Source: Fagopyrum homotropicum
Taxonomy: Eukaryota; Streptophyta; Magnoliopsida; Caryophyllales; Polygonaceae
NCBI GenBank assembly: GCA_033239125.1
Contig: BSWB01000005.1
Coordinates: forward strand, 143,340,494 to 143,404,493
Length of the DNA: 64,000 nucleotides
Direction of reading: 5' to 3'
Part shown: positions 37,261 through 48,187 of the stretch, one piece after another
Position numbering within the stretch: the first letter of the stretch is position 1
How the letters are laid out: the number at the start of each line of letters is the position of its first letter
Notes under the pieces: generated by a model
What the model was told of the DNA's origin: nothing
Databases searched by the model: none
Seen by the model: only the letters and a program-made list of their open reading frames with translations
Translations under genes and position numbers: made by a program

Positions 37261-40200
37261 ACTTCAACAAATTGGTACCCAGATACTGCAGCTACCCATC
37301 ACTATACTCCCAATCTCTCCAACTTGAGGATTCATCCTTATCCGTATCAAGGGACAAACACAGTTTCGCTTGGTGACGGGTCCAACATTCCCATTCAATA
37401 CCAGGGTTCTTCCCTTCTTCCCTCATCTTCTCGAGATCTTCTTCTTCTGAATCTTTAACATACTCCTCTTCTTAACAAAGATTTGCTCTCCGTAAATCGT
37501 TTTTGCATTGACAACTCGGTCTATTTTGAATTTCACTTCAATTATTTTCTTATGAAGATACCACGACTCACATGCTTCTTCTTCAAGGAACCGTTAAGGA
37601 CTGATTGTATGTGCTTCCCACTCTCGCTGGTTCATCGTCGTAACCTCAACTCCAAGTTACCGTTAATCAACAAGCCGTCCTTTGGCACCAAAGGATAGGG
37701 CACGTAGCCAAGCTCATCACTACCAAAATTATTACCCAAGAATTAGACCCATTTTGTGGCCTAGTTTTCACCCAAGATGGCTGCACATCTTGTTCATGGG
37801 CCAAGGCCTTTGCCCTCCCTCACCCACCAAGTCCATTAAGAAATACTTCCCTATTGCAACTCTTGTTCATAGATGTGTGGGGATCTAGTCACATATTATC
37901 TTTCAAAGGACACAGATATTATGTCTCAATTGTAGATGATTTTTCCAAATTCATTTGGTTATTTCCTCTACCAACCAAACCTTCGGTCACACCCGTTATT
38001 ACACAATTTGTTACACTTGTTACAAATCTTTTATCCACAACGATTGTGTCTATCCAAACAGATGGTGGCTCCTAGTTTAAACCACTAATCCCTCTTTTTC
38101 AAAAATTAGGCATTTCACATCGCCTAACATGCCCATACTCACATCAACAAAATGGCTCCGTAGAGACTCGACATCGTAGAATTGTGGATATGGGCCGCAC
38201 CCTTCTAAAATACTCCTCCCCCCTCTTCGATTTTGGGATTTTGCTTTGAAGCGGCAACCTACATCATAAATTGTATCCCTACCCTAATTATCCACAATAA
38301 AACACCTTTTGAACTCGTTTTTAATGAAGTATCAAACTACAAATTTCTGAAAGTGCTTGGGTGCCTTGCCTTTCCCAACCTTTGACCCTATAAAAAAACA
38401 AGTTCAATTTTCGATCACAACTAACCATCTTCCTTGGTTATTCCCAAACTATCTTGGCTACATATGCTATGATTGGATATAAAATAAATTTTATGTGTCA
38501 AGAGATGTATTGTCCCATGAACAAACATTTCCCTTTCCAAAACTGCCCACAAATCAGCCCACAAAAGAGTCTCCCCAGCCTGTTTCCATCATTCCCTTTC
38601 ACTTACCAACGCAGACCCAAAGATCATCTGCCACAACCCAATCACCTTCAAGCCCACTTGCATCCTCTTCCCATACTCCTCCACAAAGCCCAAATCTGCA
38701 AAGCCCAACAACACAACAAACCTTTACGGGAGAGTCCAATACGGACTCATCCTCCCCTATTCCCAACCAGCACTTTCAAGCCCAGTACATACAAGAGCCT
38801 CTAACCAAAATTTTAGACCCCTAATTTGTCAAGATAGAACCATACCTTGGCCTCCCTCGTGCTCAATACTGTCACCATAATAGATGAACCCCAAAACTTC
38901 ACCATTGCCTCAAAATTTCCAGAATGGCGCCGAGCGATGGAAACCGAAATACAAGCTCTCCTATCCACTCAAGCCCGGACCTTGGTTCCTCAATTGCCTA
39001 GCCAAAATGTACTCGGCGTCAAATGGGTATTCAAAACAAAGCGGCTTTCTGACGGAACCACTGAACGTCGGAAAGCTCACTTATTTGCAAAGGGCTACCA
39101 TCAATTGTATGACTTCGATTACCATGACACCTTTAGTTCCGTTGCCAAACCCTCCACCATCCGTCTCCTTCTCTCCCTGGCAGTAATGAATCAGTGGGTA
39201 GTGCAACAACTCGACATACAAAATGCATTCTTGCACGGGGATTTGACAAAAGAGGTATATATTTCTCAACCTCCAGGTTTCCTTCACCCCAATTTTCCAA
39301 ACCATGTTTGTAGCTTGAAGAAATCATTATACGGTCTAAAGCAATCACCAAGATCTTGGTTTGCCCGTCCGGGTGATACTCTAATTTCAAAGGGTTTCTC
39401 AATTTCTCAATCTAACACTTCAAAGTTCCTATTTCACTCAAACAAAGAGTTTGCCTGCATTCTTATTTATGTTGACGACCTCCTGGTAATTGCTTTATCA
39501 GACACTCTTGCCTCCAAATTCTCCAAGAGTTTGTCCTCTGACTTCAAGGATTTAGGACCAATGACCTATTTCCTAGGAATTGAGGTCCTCCGAAACTCCA
39601 CTGGATTCTACTTGTCCCAAACTAGATACATCATTGATCTTGTTACAAAGGCAAATATGCAAAACTCCAAGCTTGTTTCCACCCCTCTAGCTACTACATT
39701 CCATAATTTCATTTCTTCCAAACCCTTTAAAAACACATCTCTTTATTCCAGTATCTTGGGAAGCCTTCAGTATTTGACTTTTACTCGACCAGACATATCA
39801 TTTGCAGTCAATAAGTTTGCTCAATTTATGCACTCCCCTACACAGGCTCATTGGCAATCTATCAAAAGAGTGCTTTGCTACCTCAACTGCACTACAACAC
39901 TCAGGTTTCACATTTCCTTATCCCTTGGATCACTACTCTCTGCCTACTCAAATGCTGACTGGGGCAGTGATAGTGATACAATAGACAGAAGATCCACCAG
40001 CGCCTATTGCGTTTACCTGGGACACAATTTAATATCATGGACATAAAAAAAACAAAGCATAGTTTCCAGATCTTTCAGTGTTAGGGATCCAATCACTTCT
40101 TAAGGAGCTTGGAGTTCACCTACAACAACCTCCAACCCTATGGTGTGATAACTTGGGTGCCACATACTTAGCTGTCAACCCTGTCATGCACAACAAAATT

Positions 40201-40377
40201 AAGCACCTAACCCTTGACTACCACTTTGTTCGTCAACGGGTTCAAACAAGTCCCTGACGGTGGCCTTCGTCTCCTCCAAGGATCAAGTAGCAAACCTCCT
40301 CACCAAAGTTGTGTCGTCAAATCGTCTGGCTACTCTACGCCCCCACCTCTGCCTCACGGATTTGGGATCGATGGGGA

Positions 40378-40486
40378 TACTAGAATAAACATTAAGTCCA
40401 AGGCAAAAGGCCCATCATAAGTAGCCCAATCATAGGTAATACACCTCTATATATTACTATGGATGTTGTTAGAAATAAATGAGACA
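40378..40486 (+). repeat. Right LTR of the copia element
   Basis: Preceded by the purine-rich GGGATCGATGGGGA, a plausible polypurine tract. Starts TACTAGAATAAAC, ends AAATGAGACA. Confidence 0.7.
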
Positions 40487-40900
40487 AAGTGGGGAACATT
40501 TCAGAAAACAATCCACTAAAGGCCTCGGTGCCTTGTTTTGCTAGTAGAGCGGCGTTAAAATTCTTACCACGATGAGATTTAGGGCAACACAACAGTTCCC
40601 AAGAGATCCCGTGCACCTTGCGAGTACCCTCACAACCGTCGCACCAACATCAGACAACTATAGAGTGAATGTCATCAATTATAGAGCATGGAATATGGAA
40701 AACACTCATCATATATAAAGAGGTAGACCGAAGAACCGCTGTAATGAGGATCTCCCCGCAACCTGTAATATCGATTCACTTCAGACACATCGAGGAAGCC
40801 CGAAGTAAGGTCCCGTACCGTAGAGTCACGTTATCGCTGAAGCAAATATACGACGTGTTCTTGCCGAAGCAAATTTCTGACTTGTGCATGTTGTGAAGTT
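40487..40900 (-). pseudogene. L1-type LINE fragment, end of reverse transcriptase, right of a copia insertion
   Basis: The minus-strand frame contains ISWELLCCPKSHRGKNFNAA followed by LLAKQ, the conserved W-x-x-LC-x-PK...FN-x-ALLAKQ region at the end of plant L1 reverse transcriptases. Upstream frames are broken. Together with 36930-37154 it forms one LINE interrupted by the copia element. Confidence 0.68.
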
Positions 40901-41143
40901 TAAGATGCCACAAATCATGGGAAATAGTAATACTTATCTTTCTATGTTTTTAGTAGCTAATCAATTATCATCAAAATAAATTGTTAAACTCCTAGATAAG
41001 TCAAAATAACCAAATACGTTTATCTAACTTCCTATGAATTTTAAAACCTATATATCTTACAACCTTTGTAATTGAGATACTCATATGGATTCCACCTCCC
41101 ACGTTTAAATAAATGAACACCAACTCATGTGTAATTCCAATTG

Positions 41144-41323
41144 GACAATTTTATTAACTAGGCCTTTTTGAAAAACTATAGTAGTAACTAGGCTTTTTAA
41201 TGTTTTAATTAAATAAATATATCCCAACTTTTTGTATTTATTCTCAAACTCTATACACTCTTCTCTCAAGGGGTACATTACTAAACAGAAAAGTAGAAAA
41301 AGTCTAGTAAACCAAATTGTTTC
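41144..41323 (-). mobile_element. 181-bp-type MITE, family A copy 5, inverse orientation
   Basis: Reverse complement of the MITE at 17963-18143, with both inverted ends present (GACAATTTTATTAACTAGGC and CTAGTAAACCAAATTGTTTC). Flanking 9-mers do not match. Confidence 0.75.
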
Positions 41324-41441
41324 ATTCTCACTCTCCAATAAGGTATATCTAATATTAGCACTTTGAAAGAAATTAATGATTTTAAGTTATTCTAGCAAAT
41401 ATTTTACTAATTTGAATTTGATGTTATTCTACCTATCTTTA

Positions 41442-41443
<2 letters not shown>

Positions 41444-41511
<68 letters not shown>
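41444..41511. repeat. (ATT)n microsatellite, about 22 units
   Basis: Pure trinucleotide run, likely length-polymorphic. It sits just left of a copia-LTR-like TCTATTATATAGG...CATCAATATATT segment. Confidence 0.95.
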
Positions 41512-41587
41512 TCTTTTATTCCCTTATAATCTATTATATAGGATCATATAAACATCAATATATTTGAGATTTTTTCCACCAAAAATC

Positions 41588-42204
41588 AACTAAGCAGATA
41601 GTAATACTCAACACACGAATATCAAATTTTGTGGAGATTTAATATTATTCCTTATCAACTAAGTTGGTAAAGTTTGATAGTCGAGATGTAAATTTGGCCC
41701 TTGGTTAGTTAGGATGTAATTTCTTCATGAAATCGAGTTTATGTATCAAAAGTAAGCACACACTCTTGAATCTTGATACATAAACTTTATAATCCGAAAC
41801 CATTTCAGAATATACAAAGCTAAGAAAGAGGTTATTTTGTATAAGCCATCTTCCTGAACACAAACTTACTGCACAGAAGATCAAATAAGAATGATAAGGG
41901 GATATATCATAAGCATTGAACTTCAAATCTTGTCTAGTTTATATGCCTTAAGAAAGGGGATTGACTTTTGACATATCATCACGATTTGTATGATCTTGTT
42001 TTAAGATTGTCGTTGTAGCACTTAGAACATGTTTGGGGAAAATCCGCGCAAGTTTTCTGAGTCACACCGAGTATATCTAAACAGGTATTTGTTTCGCACT
42101 CACACTCGCTAACCTCACTTTGTGTATAAGTCTTTTTTGATCGAACTCCTCACTCTATTACTCGCTATTTATACTTGCTGATGTCGGTCAATTCCATGCA
42201 TAAA
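41588..42204. other. Unassigned sequence between MITEs
   Basis: Non-coding and AT-rich, with no family recognised. Confidence 0.4.
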
Positions 42205-42212
42205 GGACAAAC

Positions 42213-42468
42213 TAGACATGGGTCCGAAACCTAAACTGTTGGTTTGGTAGGCGGTTTATAAAAAAAATAAAAATTGGGAAACTGGACCAAACCGGCAATT
42301 AACCGCCGGTTTTGAGGACCAAACCGGTGGTTAACCGACGGTTTGAGGACCAAACCGGCCGGTTTGAGCCATTTAAATTTTTTTAACCAAACCGGCGGTT
42401 AAACCGCCGGTTTGGCCCGGTTTCGGAACCGCTAGTTCGGTGTTTAGCCCAAACCGGACCCATGTCTA
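42213..42468. mobile_element. hAT-like MITE rich in AACCGGCGGTT repeats, 256 bp
   Basis: Perfect 14-bp terminal inverted repeats TAGACATGGGTCCG and CGGACCCATGTCTA. The flanking 8-mers GGACAAAC (42205-42212) and GGACCAAC (42469-42476) match at 7 of 8, as for a hAT insertion. The interior is made of AAACCGG, CCGGTTT and AACCGCCGGTT words. Confidence 0.82.
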
Positions 42469-42674
42469 GGACCAACATTCACAATTTTCTAAAACATGAT
42501 TAACGATACTATTGATTATACATATATATCCATACTTCTCTAGTCTATTCTTATACGTTACATTCTTCAATCTTTTTTCACCCTTTTTATACTTTTAGAA
42601 GTCTACGGAATGGGTTTGTGGGCTTCACAAATTCGATCCAATAATTGCTAGTCCAAATCCACTTTGAAAATACT

Positions 42675-43049
42675 AGGGGGTGTATTCAATTAAGAGTGTA
42701 TAGAAATTTTTTGGAGTTTAAAAGTGTATGGGTATTGAATATAGATTTTTAAAAGTTCATATAAATCTTTAGGTATTTAATTAGGATTTAAAATTTTTCA
42801 TAAAATTCCTATGGTATTTAAAAGTTTGTGGATTTTAAAAGAATCTATTATTTCATTGATTTTGTAGGATTCTTCATTACTTTTATACCTACCTAAAATC
42901 CATAGAAATCTTCCCCCAACACATAAGATTTTCACAAAATCTGTATTGACTCCATATAGAATTAAAATTTTCCACAAAATTTGCAAATCCTATGATTATT
43001 AAGAATCCGTCAAAATCTTTAAAAAAGTCTCGATTGAATACACACCCCT
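42675..43049 (+). mobile_element. MITE with GGGGGTGTATTCAATT ends, forward copy
   Basis: Ends GGGGGTGTATTCAATT and GATTGAATACACACCCC are inverted repeats. The body matches the reverse complement of 31246-31612 along its whole length. Junctions are CTA on the left and TAA on the right. Confidence 0.72.
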
Positions 43050-43084
43050 AATTATAGTAACAATTCCTCCCATGATTATTGTTT

Positions 43085-43524
43085 TCAAATGGCTCGATCG
43101 TGTTAAAAAACCTTACTTTCATTCGCCTCTTAGTTTCGGTGTCAGCATCTCTTTTGTGCACGGCTCTTCCATCTAAAAATCATGTATTATTCTCATCCTT
43201 GCTGCCTCGCACTACCAAACGTCTCCCATTAAACACCTTGCACCATCTTTGTGTGCCGACGAACTCATACCGCTCAACGTTCACTGACAGCATGTACCTC
43301 ACATTGTGCAAAGTGTGGCTTGTACCGTTGCGAAGCTTCATCGTCACGCTTCCGACACCTTCAACCTTCAACTTCTCACCACTCACTAAGTTGAAGTGAC
43401 CAAACTCTCCACAAGTCTTCAAGATATCAAATAATGCTTGGTCTCTACAAACATATATTGAGACGGTGCTATCCATCACCCACTCGGACTTGGTGGTCTC
43501 CTCACATGTGAAGACATGCTCCAA
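43085..43524 (-). pseudogene. Ty1/copia protease and pre-integrase fragment
   Basis: The minus-strand frame 43524-43180 reads EWVMDSTVSIYVCRDQALF, then KVEGVGSVTMKLRNGT and HTLHNVRYM, the copia protease region. The catalytic D-S/T-G is present as DST, so the protease motif is broken. No other part of that element is nearby. It is unrelated in orientation and sequence to the copia element at 37155-40486. Confidence 0.7.
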
Positions 43525-43768
43525 GGTGTTAAATAATGGATCTTAAATGCAGATCCAGTGAAATGTTATCTTTCTCGGGATGGTATTTAGTTCTACCATG
43601 ACTTGCTTTTTCGCAACAAACGTTGTAAGACAAGTGTTTGTTAAGCCTTCGAAATGGTGTGGTAATGTAACACGGATTGAGCGATAGATGGAAGAAATTT
43701 GTATTTGAGCTGCAAACTGAATTTAATTTTGAGTAAAAGGGGTTTGTGGGCTATAACTGTAACAGTGA

Positions 43769-43931
43769 ATCGAAGAAGTCTGACCACAACGAGAGCAGGT
43801 TAGAAGAACTCTTTAACCTTCGGTGAAACGTCAGTACCAGACAATACTTCTTTCTTTCTCACGAGCAAATCTCCAACTAGACACGTCTTCTTCTTCTACT
43901 CCATCTTGAATGGAAAAAAACCTTTGATCTT
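43769..43931 (-). repeat. Tandem array of about 380-bp units, first partial unit
   Basis: Starts GAATCGAAGAAGTCTGACCA and matches units at 45645, 46022 and 58110. Interrupted at 43931 by the solo LTR. The unit carries a pyrimidine-rich CTTCTTTCTTTCTCAC tract. Confidence 0.72.
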
Positions 43932-45425
43932 TGTTCGCTCAAAAGTGTGCGGGCAAAGTATTAATATTAAAAAACTGAAATTAAAGCAAAGTGAACCCGC
44001 AGTGTACGGATCGGCGTAGTAAAGTAAGAATTCCAGAGTATCGAACTCAGGGATTTGGGGGGAACAAAATCAGTTCACAAATTGTCAAGCAATAAAATAG
44101 ATAGCTTTTGCAAATAATTGGGAAAACAACGATTCTAAAGATCTGGTTATCCAATTGTGGCAATCGATTCAAGATATTCTAAAGATGTAAGGACAGAGTT
44201 GGGATTGCAAAGGTATATCTAAGGTAAGGTTATGTACGGTGAAGTTCCAAACCCATATGTCTCACCCAAAGGCTCTCTCTATAAAGGTTGTTGAGGCTGC
44301 AATATAGAAAGGATCTAAGGACAAGATTGAAGTCTCAAATACTCATGCCCAAACCCAAGGGAATCAAAGATAAACCGAAAAGGTTAAGGTTGTGACACTC
44401 GAAACCAAAGTAGAGGATGTTGAGTCTCACTACTACCTAAAAAAGGTAAGTCAATGCTAAGTTAAGGCAAATCTTTAACTTTGCATCAAAGCAAAAGCAA
44501 AGAACGTTGATCTTGAAGAACCACGGCCGTGGAACTCAAGAACAGACCGTGGAAAGCCTCGACGACGAGGTTTCTCACAACTCTCAGGGTCCAGTCTGTT
44601 TTGATTCAATCTATCATCTGTGCCACAACTATCAATCCTTCACCTTAGAATCGCTTAAGGTTTTTAGCCAAAAATCATCATAATGAAATCCAACATCAAA
44701 TATAAAAGAGAGAAAAGGTAAAATCCTAAGATCTTCCAACTCCGCAAATAGGAAAGTGCGTCTTTCCCCAAATTTTCCTTCAAAATCTCTTCTTTCCGTG
44801 GGTGTCCCCAGTGTCCAAGTATTTAGCTTTGGAGATTTTGGCTCCCTCTAAGTCTCCCTTTTGAAAATTTTGCCTCTCCTTCAATGTTGAAGGCTATAGA
44901 ATACTTATATGGAATAACCTAGGGTTTACAAGAAATATTTGGGCCGAAAAAGAAATTGAGCCCGATGGTATGAGAAAATACTTTGTCTCGCGGTATCAGA
45001 AGATACTTTGGAGCATCACACGGTATCAGAAGATATTTTGGCGCGTCATACGGTATCAGAAAATACTTTGGCGCGTCAGACGGTATCAGAAGATACTTTG
45101 GTGGTACGCGGTATCAGAGTTCACCCTAACTCTTTCTAGCTCCTTTTATGCTCCTTTCTGTTCGGTATCAGAGTTCACCCTAGCTCTTTCTAGCTCCTTT
45201 TATGCTCCTTTTTGTTTCGCGTCAAGACTTATTCCTTAAATGTGTCATTTTGTTCCATAATTCGCCAATTTACATACAAATGCAATAAAACTTTGTGTAG
45301 ATCTTTATTCTCGGAAAGTAAGTGAATATAACCATAAATGTTATGAATGTATGTCTATGCATGCAAAATAAAGGAAAAAACTACATGAATGCATGCCTAA
45401 ATATAGGTCATAATTCATGTCATCA
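43932..45425 (-). mobile_element. Solo LTR of an Athila-type retrotransposon, 1494 bp
   Basis: On the minus strand it begins TGATGACATGAATTATGACC and ends TTTTGAGCGAACA, like the LTR of the element at 46324 (TGATAGCATGAATTATAGTC and TTTGGAGCGAACA). A shared ACACTGCGGGTTC block lies near the end. A perfect 5-bp target duplication ATCTT flanks it (43927-43931, 45426-45430). No internal region remains, so it is the product of LTR-LTR recombination. The sequence is diverged from the 46324 family except in these blocks. It contains two minisatellites. Confidence 0.88.
44985..45225. repeat. Minisatellites inside the solo LTR
   Basis: A 28-29-bp unit of the type CGGTATCAGAAGATACTTTG GCGCGTCA occurs four to five times (about 44985-45110). 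A 56-bp unit with CGGTATCAGAGTTCACCCTA, then CTCTTTCTAGCTCC, follows twice (about 45110-45225). Confidence 0.8.
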
Positions 45426-46323
45426 ATCTTCCAAATTCTATAGATCGCTGCACCAAATTAAAAAAAATAATTACACAGTTTGAGCCGAACAACGAAATCT
45501 AATTTAACCCAAACTCATAACTATTTGGTTTTATCAAATGTGAAGAATACAAAACACTATGATCGAAACTCAAGAGTTTTTGACGGCCCCCAATTCCAAG
45601 AAATAGAATAGTCTAATGGCAAGTTCATAAGCAATATTACCTCAGAATCGAAGAAGTATGACCATAACGAGAGCAAGAACTCAGAAGAACAAAAGAACTC
45701 TTCAACATTCGATAAAATGTCAGTACCAGACAATACTTCTTTTCTTTCTCACCCGAGAATATCCAATCAGGCTTTGATCATCCAAAAAGCTGCAGATCGT
45801 TGAAACAAATTCATAGATTACTAAATTTGTAGATCGTTGCAGCAAATTAAAAAAATAAAAACATAGTTTAAGGCGAACAACGATATCTAATTTAATCTAA
45901 ACTCAATGTTTCATATTAGAATACCAAACACTATGATCGAAATTCAAGAGTTTTTTTTACGGCTCCCAAATACAAAAAATAGAACAGTTTAATGGGAAGT
46001 TCAAAAGCAATCTTATCCTAGAATCGAAGAAGTATGACCACAGAGAGAGCAAGAACTCAAAAGAACAAAAGAACCCTTCAACTTTCGATGAAATGTGAGT
46101 ATCAAACAATACTTCTTTTCTTTCTCACGCGAGAATATCCCATCAGACTTTGATGGAGCAAATTAAAAAATAAAAACACAGTTTGAGGCTAATAATAAAA
46201 CTCAAAATTATTTTGTTTCGTCAAATGATAAGAATACCAAACACGACGATCGAAACTCAAGACTTTTTCACGACCCCCAATTCCAAGAAATAGAACAGTT
46301 TAATGGGAAGTTCAGAAGCAATC
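45426..46323 (-). repeat. Tandem array of about 380-bp units, middle part
   Basis: Continues the unit cut at 43931, then holds a full unit from about 45645 and most of another from about 46022. Each unit has GAATCGAAGAAG, CACTATGATCGAAACTCAAG and TTAATGGGAAGTTC landmarks. Read on the minus strand, each unit carries CGATTCTGAG|GTAATATTGC or a variant (GGTAAG at 58098-58110), which resembles an exon end with a splice donor. Cut again at 46323 by the Athila-type element. Confidence 0.72.
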
Positions 46324-46856
46324 TGATAGCATGAATTATAGTCTATATTTTGGGGTTTGTTTGGACGTTTTATCTTCAATAATCTGCATGTTTGTATGTA
46401 TAATATGTGTTTCTATTACCATTTCATCTACCTTTGCGAGAATCGAGGTCTACACCTAGTTTCGTTGTAATTGCAGGTAATATGGTACGTTTTGCATCAA
46501 AAAGGAGCAAAAGGAGTCATTAGTCATTTGGAGCTACATCCAGGAAGCATAGCCATGGATTAAAGATTCACTTTGGACCAGTTTTGAGAGATTTCACATT
46601 CAGTTGTGAGTCACCTCGGTTGACCACAGATTTACCTCGACCGAGGTGATCCAGAGACGCCGACTCGACCGAGGCGAACACCTAGGACGCGGCGAGAATA
46701 TTTTATTCTTGGAGGAGATCTTTTAAACTTGGAAAGTGATCTTATATTTTTGGGCTTGGCTCCTGGAAGGAAGGAGATATGCAGAATCATATATTTTACC
46801 TATATTTATGGGAAAATATCTTTCTAAGATTTATTATCTTTGGAGGGTTATTTTCC

Positions 46857-46867
46857 TATAAAAAGGG
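46857..46867 (+). promoter_or_regulatory. Probable TATA box of the LTR promoter
   Basis: TATAAAAAGGG in the U3-like part of the LTR; the same word is at 56892-56902 in the 3' LTR. The transcript would start shortly downstream. Assigned by motif only. Confidence 0.6.
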
Positions 46868-47465
46868 TTGGATTTCCACAATTCGATCATCACGCTATAC
46901 CGTCGATCAGGGTTTATAGTACGCAACAGCAGCATACTCCAATTTGGGGGAGAGAGTTGAAGAACCTTTTTGAAGGTTGAAGGAAGATTGAAGTTCATAG
47001 CTTTTATAGCTTTATTGAAGGATTTTGTAAGATTGTCTTCAATTCCCTCAATTGTTGTCTTGTCTTGTTGGATTATTATCCAAAAAACGCTTTGTTGTGA
47101 TATTTGATTCAGTTATTGAAGTCTTTTCATTAAATTCTTCTTTGTTCAAATATTCACCTTCTTCCCATATATTTAATACTTTCATTATGATGATGAGTGG
47201 CTAATTTCCTTGTGTGATTCTAGGGTGATTGGCTGAAGGTTGTGGGAAAAACAATGATAGAATAATCTTAGATTCCAGTAGGATCCTGAAAGTTCGAGTC
47301 TTTAACCTTAACCCTAAGCATCTCGTTCGGTTGATGAACATCTCGGCCGGGGTGGAATTCTTCTGACCGAGGTGACTTATTCGACCTAAACTGAGAGTTA
47401 AGTGTTAGAGTTTGCCAAATCCTATTCTTATTACACCTTCCTGGTTCAAAGCAAGCTTAGGATGA

Positions 47466-47725
47466 GACTTACCCGGTAATTCCTTAGTTTGTGTATTAAC
47501 GATCATAAGTGTAGGTAATAAAGGTTTATCCTTTATTGGGGTTTGAGTGTGCTTCCATCCCATCTTTGTGAGTTAGCCTGAGACTTACCCGGTAAAGGTT
47601 GATTCTATTCCCTTAGATGGTGTGTTAGTTTGAGGTCATAGTTCTTTATCTTGATTCCTTGAGACTTACCCGGTAATAGGAGTTACGATTCAGGATTAGT
47701 GTGTAGTGAGACTTACCCGGTGATC
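47466..47725 (+). repeat. Five dispersed GAGACTTACCCGGTAA words in the LTR
   Basis: The word GAGACTTACCCGGT occurs at about 47465, 47580, 47661 and 47708 (spacings about 50-115 bp), each beside TTAGT or TTAG-rich sequence. The matching set is in the 3' LTR. It may be an old internal duplication within the LTR. Confidence 0.6.
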
Positions 47726-48068
47726 TACTCCACTTAGTAACACCTTCCCCACGCAAAAATCTCAGCTTTGTCCGCTTATCTATAGATCTTGAGTTGGAAC
47801 CACAACTAGATGCTTTAATCCCTAGAATTGCATGTTTGCTTTATTGACTTCTTATTCATCTTTGATTGTGTTAATTGCTCTTGTGGTTAGAATTGATATA
47901 GCACACCGTATTGACTTTGTTTCACCGAGTCCCTGTGATCGACCCCTGGAATTATCTTGCTTTTACTACGATTGACCCGTACACTGCGGGTTCGCATCCT
48001 TGTTTTAAGCTTAAGTCTAGGGTTATAAATTTAAAGCTTGCACACACCGTTTGGAGCGAACAAGTTTT

Positions 48069-48086
48069 TGGCGCCGTTGCCGGGGA
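48069..48086 (+). other. Primer-binding site for tRNA-Asp
   Basis: TGGCGCCGTTGCCGGGGA lies six bases after the 5' LTR and complements the 3' end of plant tRNA-Asp(GUC). Typical of Athila/Tat elements. Confidence 0.9.
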
Positions 48087-48187
48087 CTTGGTCTAGACCG
48101 AGCCGGTACGGTTTGCTCTTGGGGCATTTGCCCCGTTTTGTCTAACCACTCTACTTGAGTAACTTTTGCAGGTTCTTTCTTAGGTAT

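Larger units (their letters stand above)
37155..40486 (+). mobile_element. Ty1/copia retrotransposon, gag-less and decayed, nested in a LINE
   Basis: Short terminal repeats of about 106-109 bp (37155-37260 and 40378-40486) share CCAAGGCAAAAGGCCCATCA and ACACCTCTATATATTACTAT. The interior starts directly with the protease-type NWYPDTAATHHYTPNLSNL, so gag, a primer-binding region and the start of pol are missing. Then come a pre-integrase segment, an integrase core with several stops and frameshifts (IDVWGSSHILSFKG, YYVSIVDDFSKFIWLF, HQQNGSVE), an open reverse transcriptase of about 400 codons (38847-40046; WVFKTKRLSDG, QLDIQNAFLHGDL, YGLKQSPRSW, IYVDDLLVI), RNase H (AYSNADWG) with a stop, and a tail resembling the copia C-terminus (VSSKDQVANLLTK). 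It is dead but structurally complete from protease to the 3' LTR. No clear 5-bp target duplication was found. Confidence 0.85.
46324..48062 (+). repeat. 5' LTR of the Athila-type element
   Basis: Starts TGATAGCATGAATTATAG, ends TTTGGAGCGAACA. Contains ACCTCGACCGAGGT at 46634-46647, a probable TATA box at 46857-46867, and a cluster of GAGACTTACCCGGTAA words at about 47466-47725. Confidence 0.95.

Noticed and set aside
37155..40486. Exact target duplication for the copia element
   Set aside because: The flanking bases (GATAAGGC and AAGTGGGG) do not form a matching 5-bp repeat, so none was claimed.
41376..41567. Open frame of tyrosine repeats
   Set aside because: Simple translation of the (ATT)n microsatellite.
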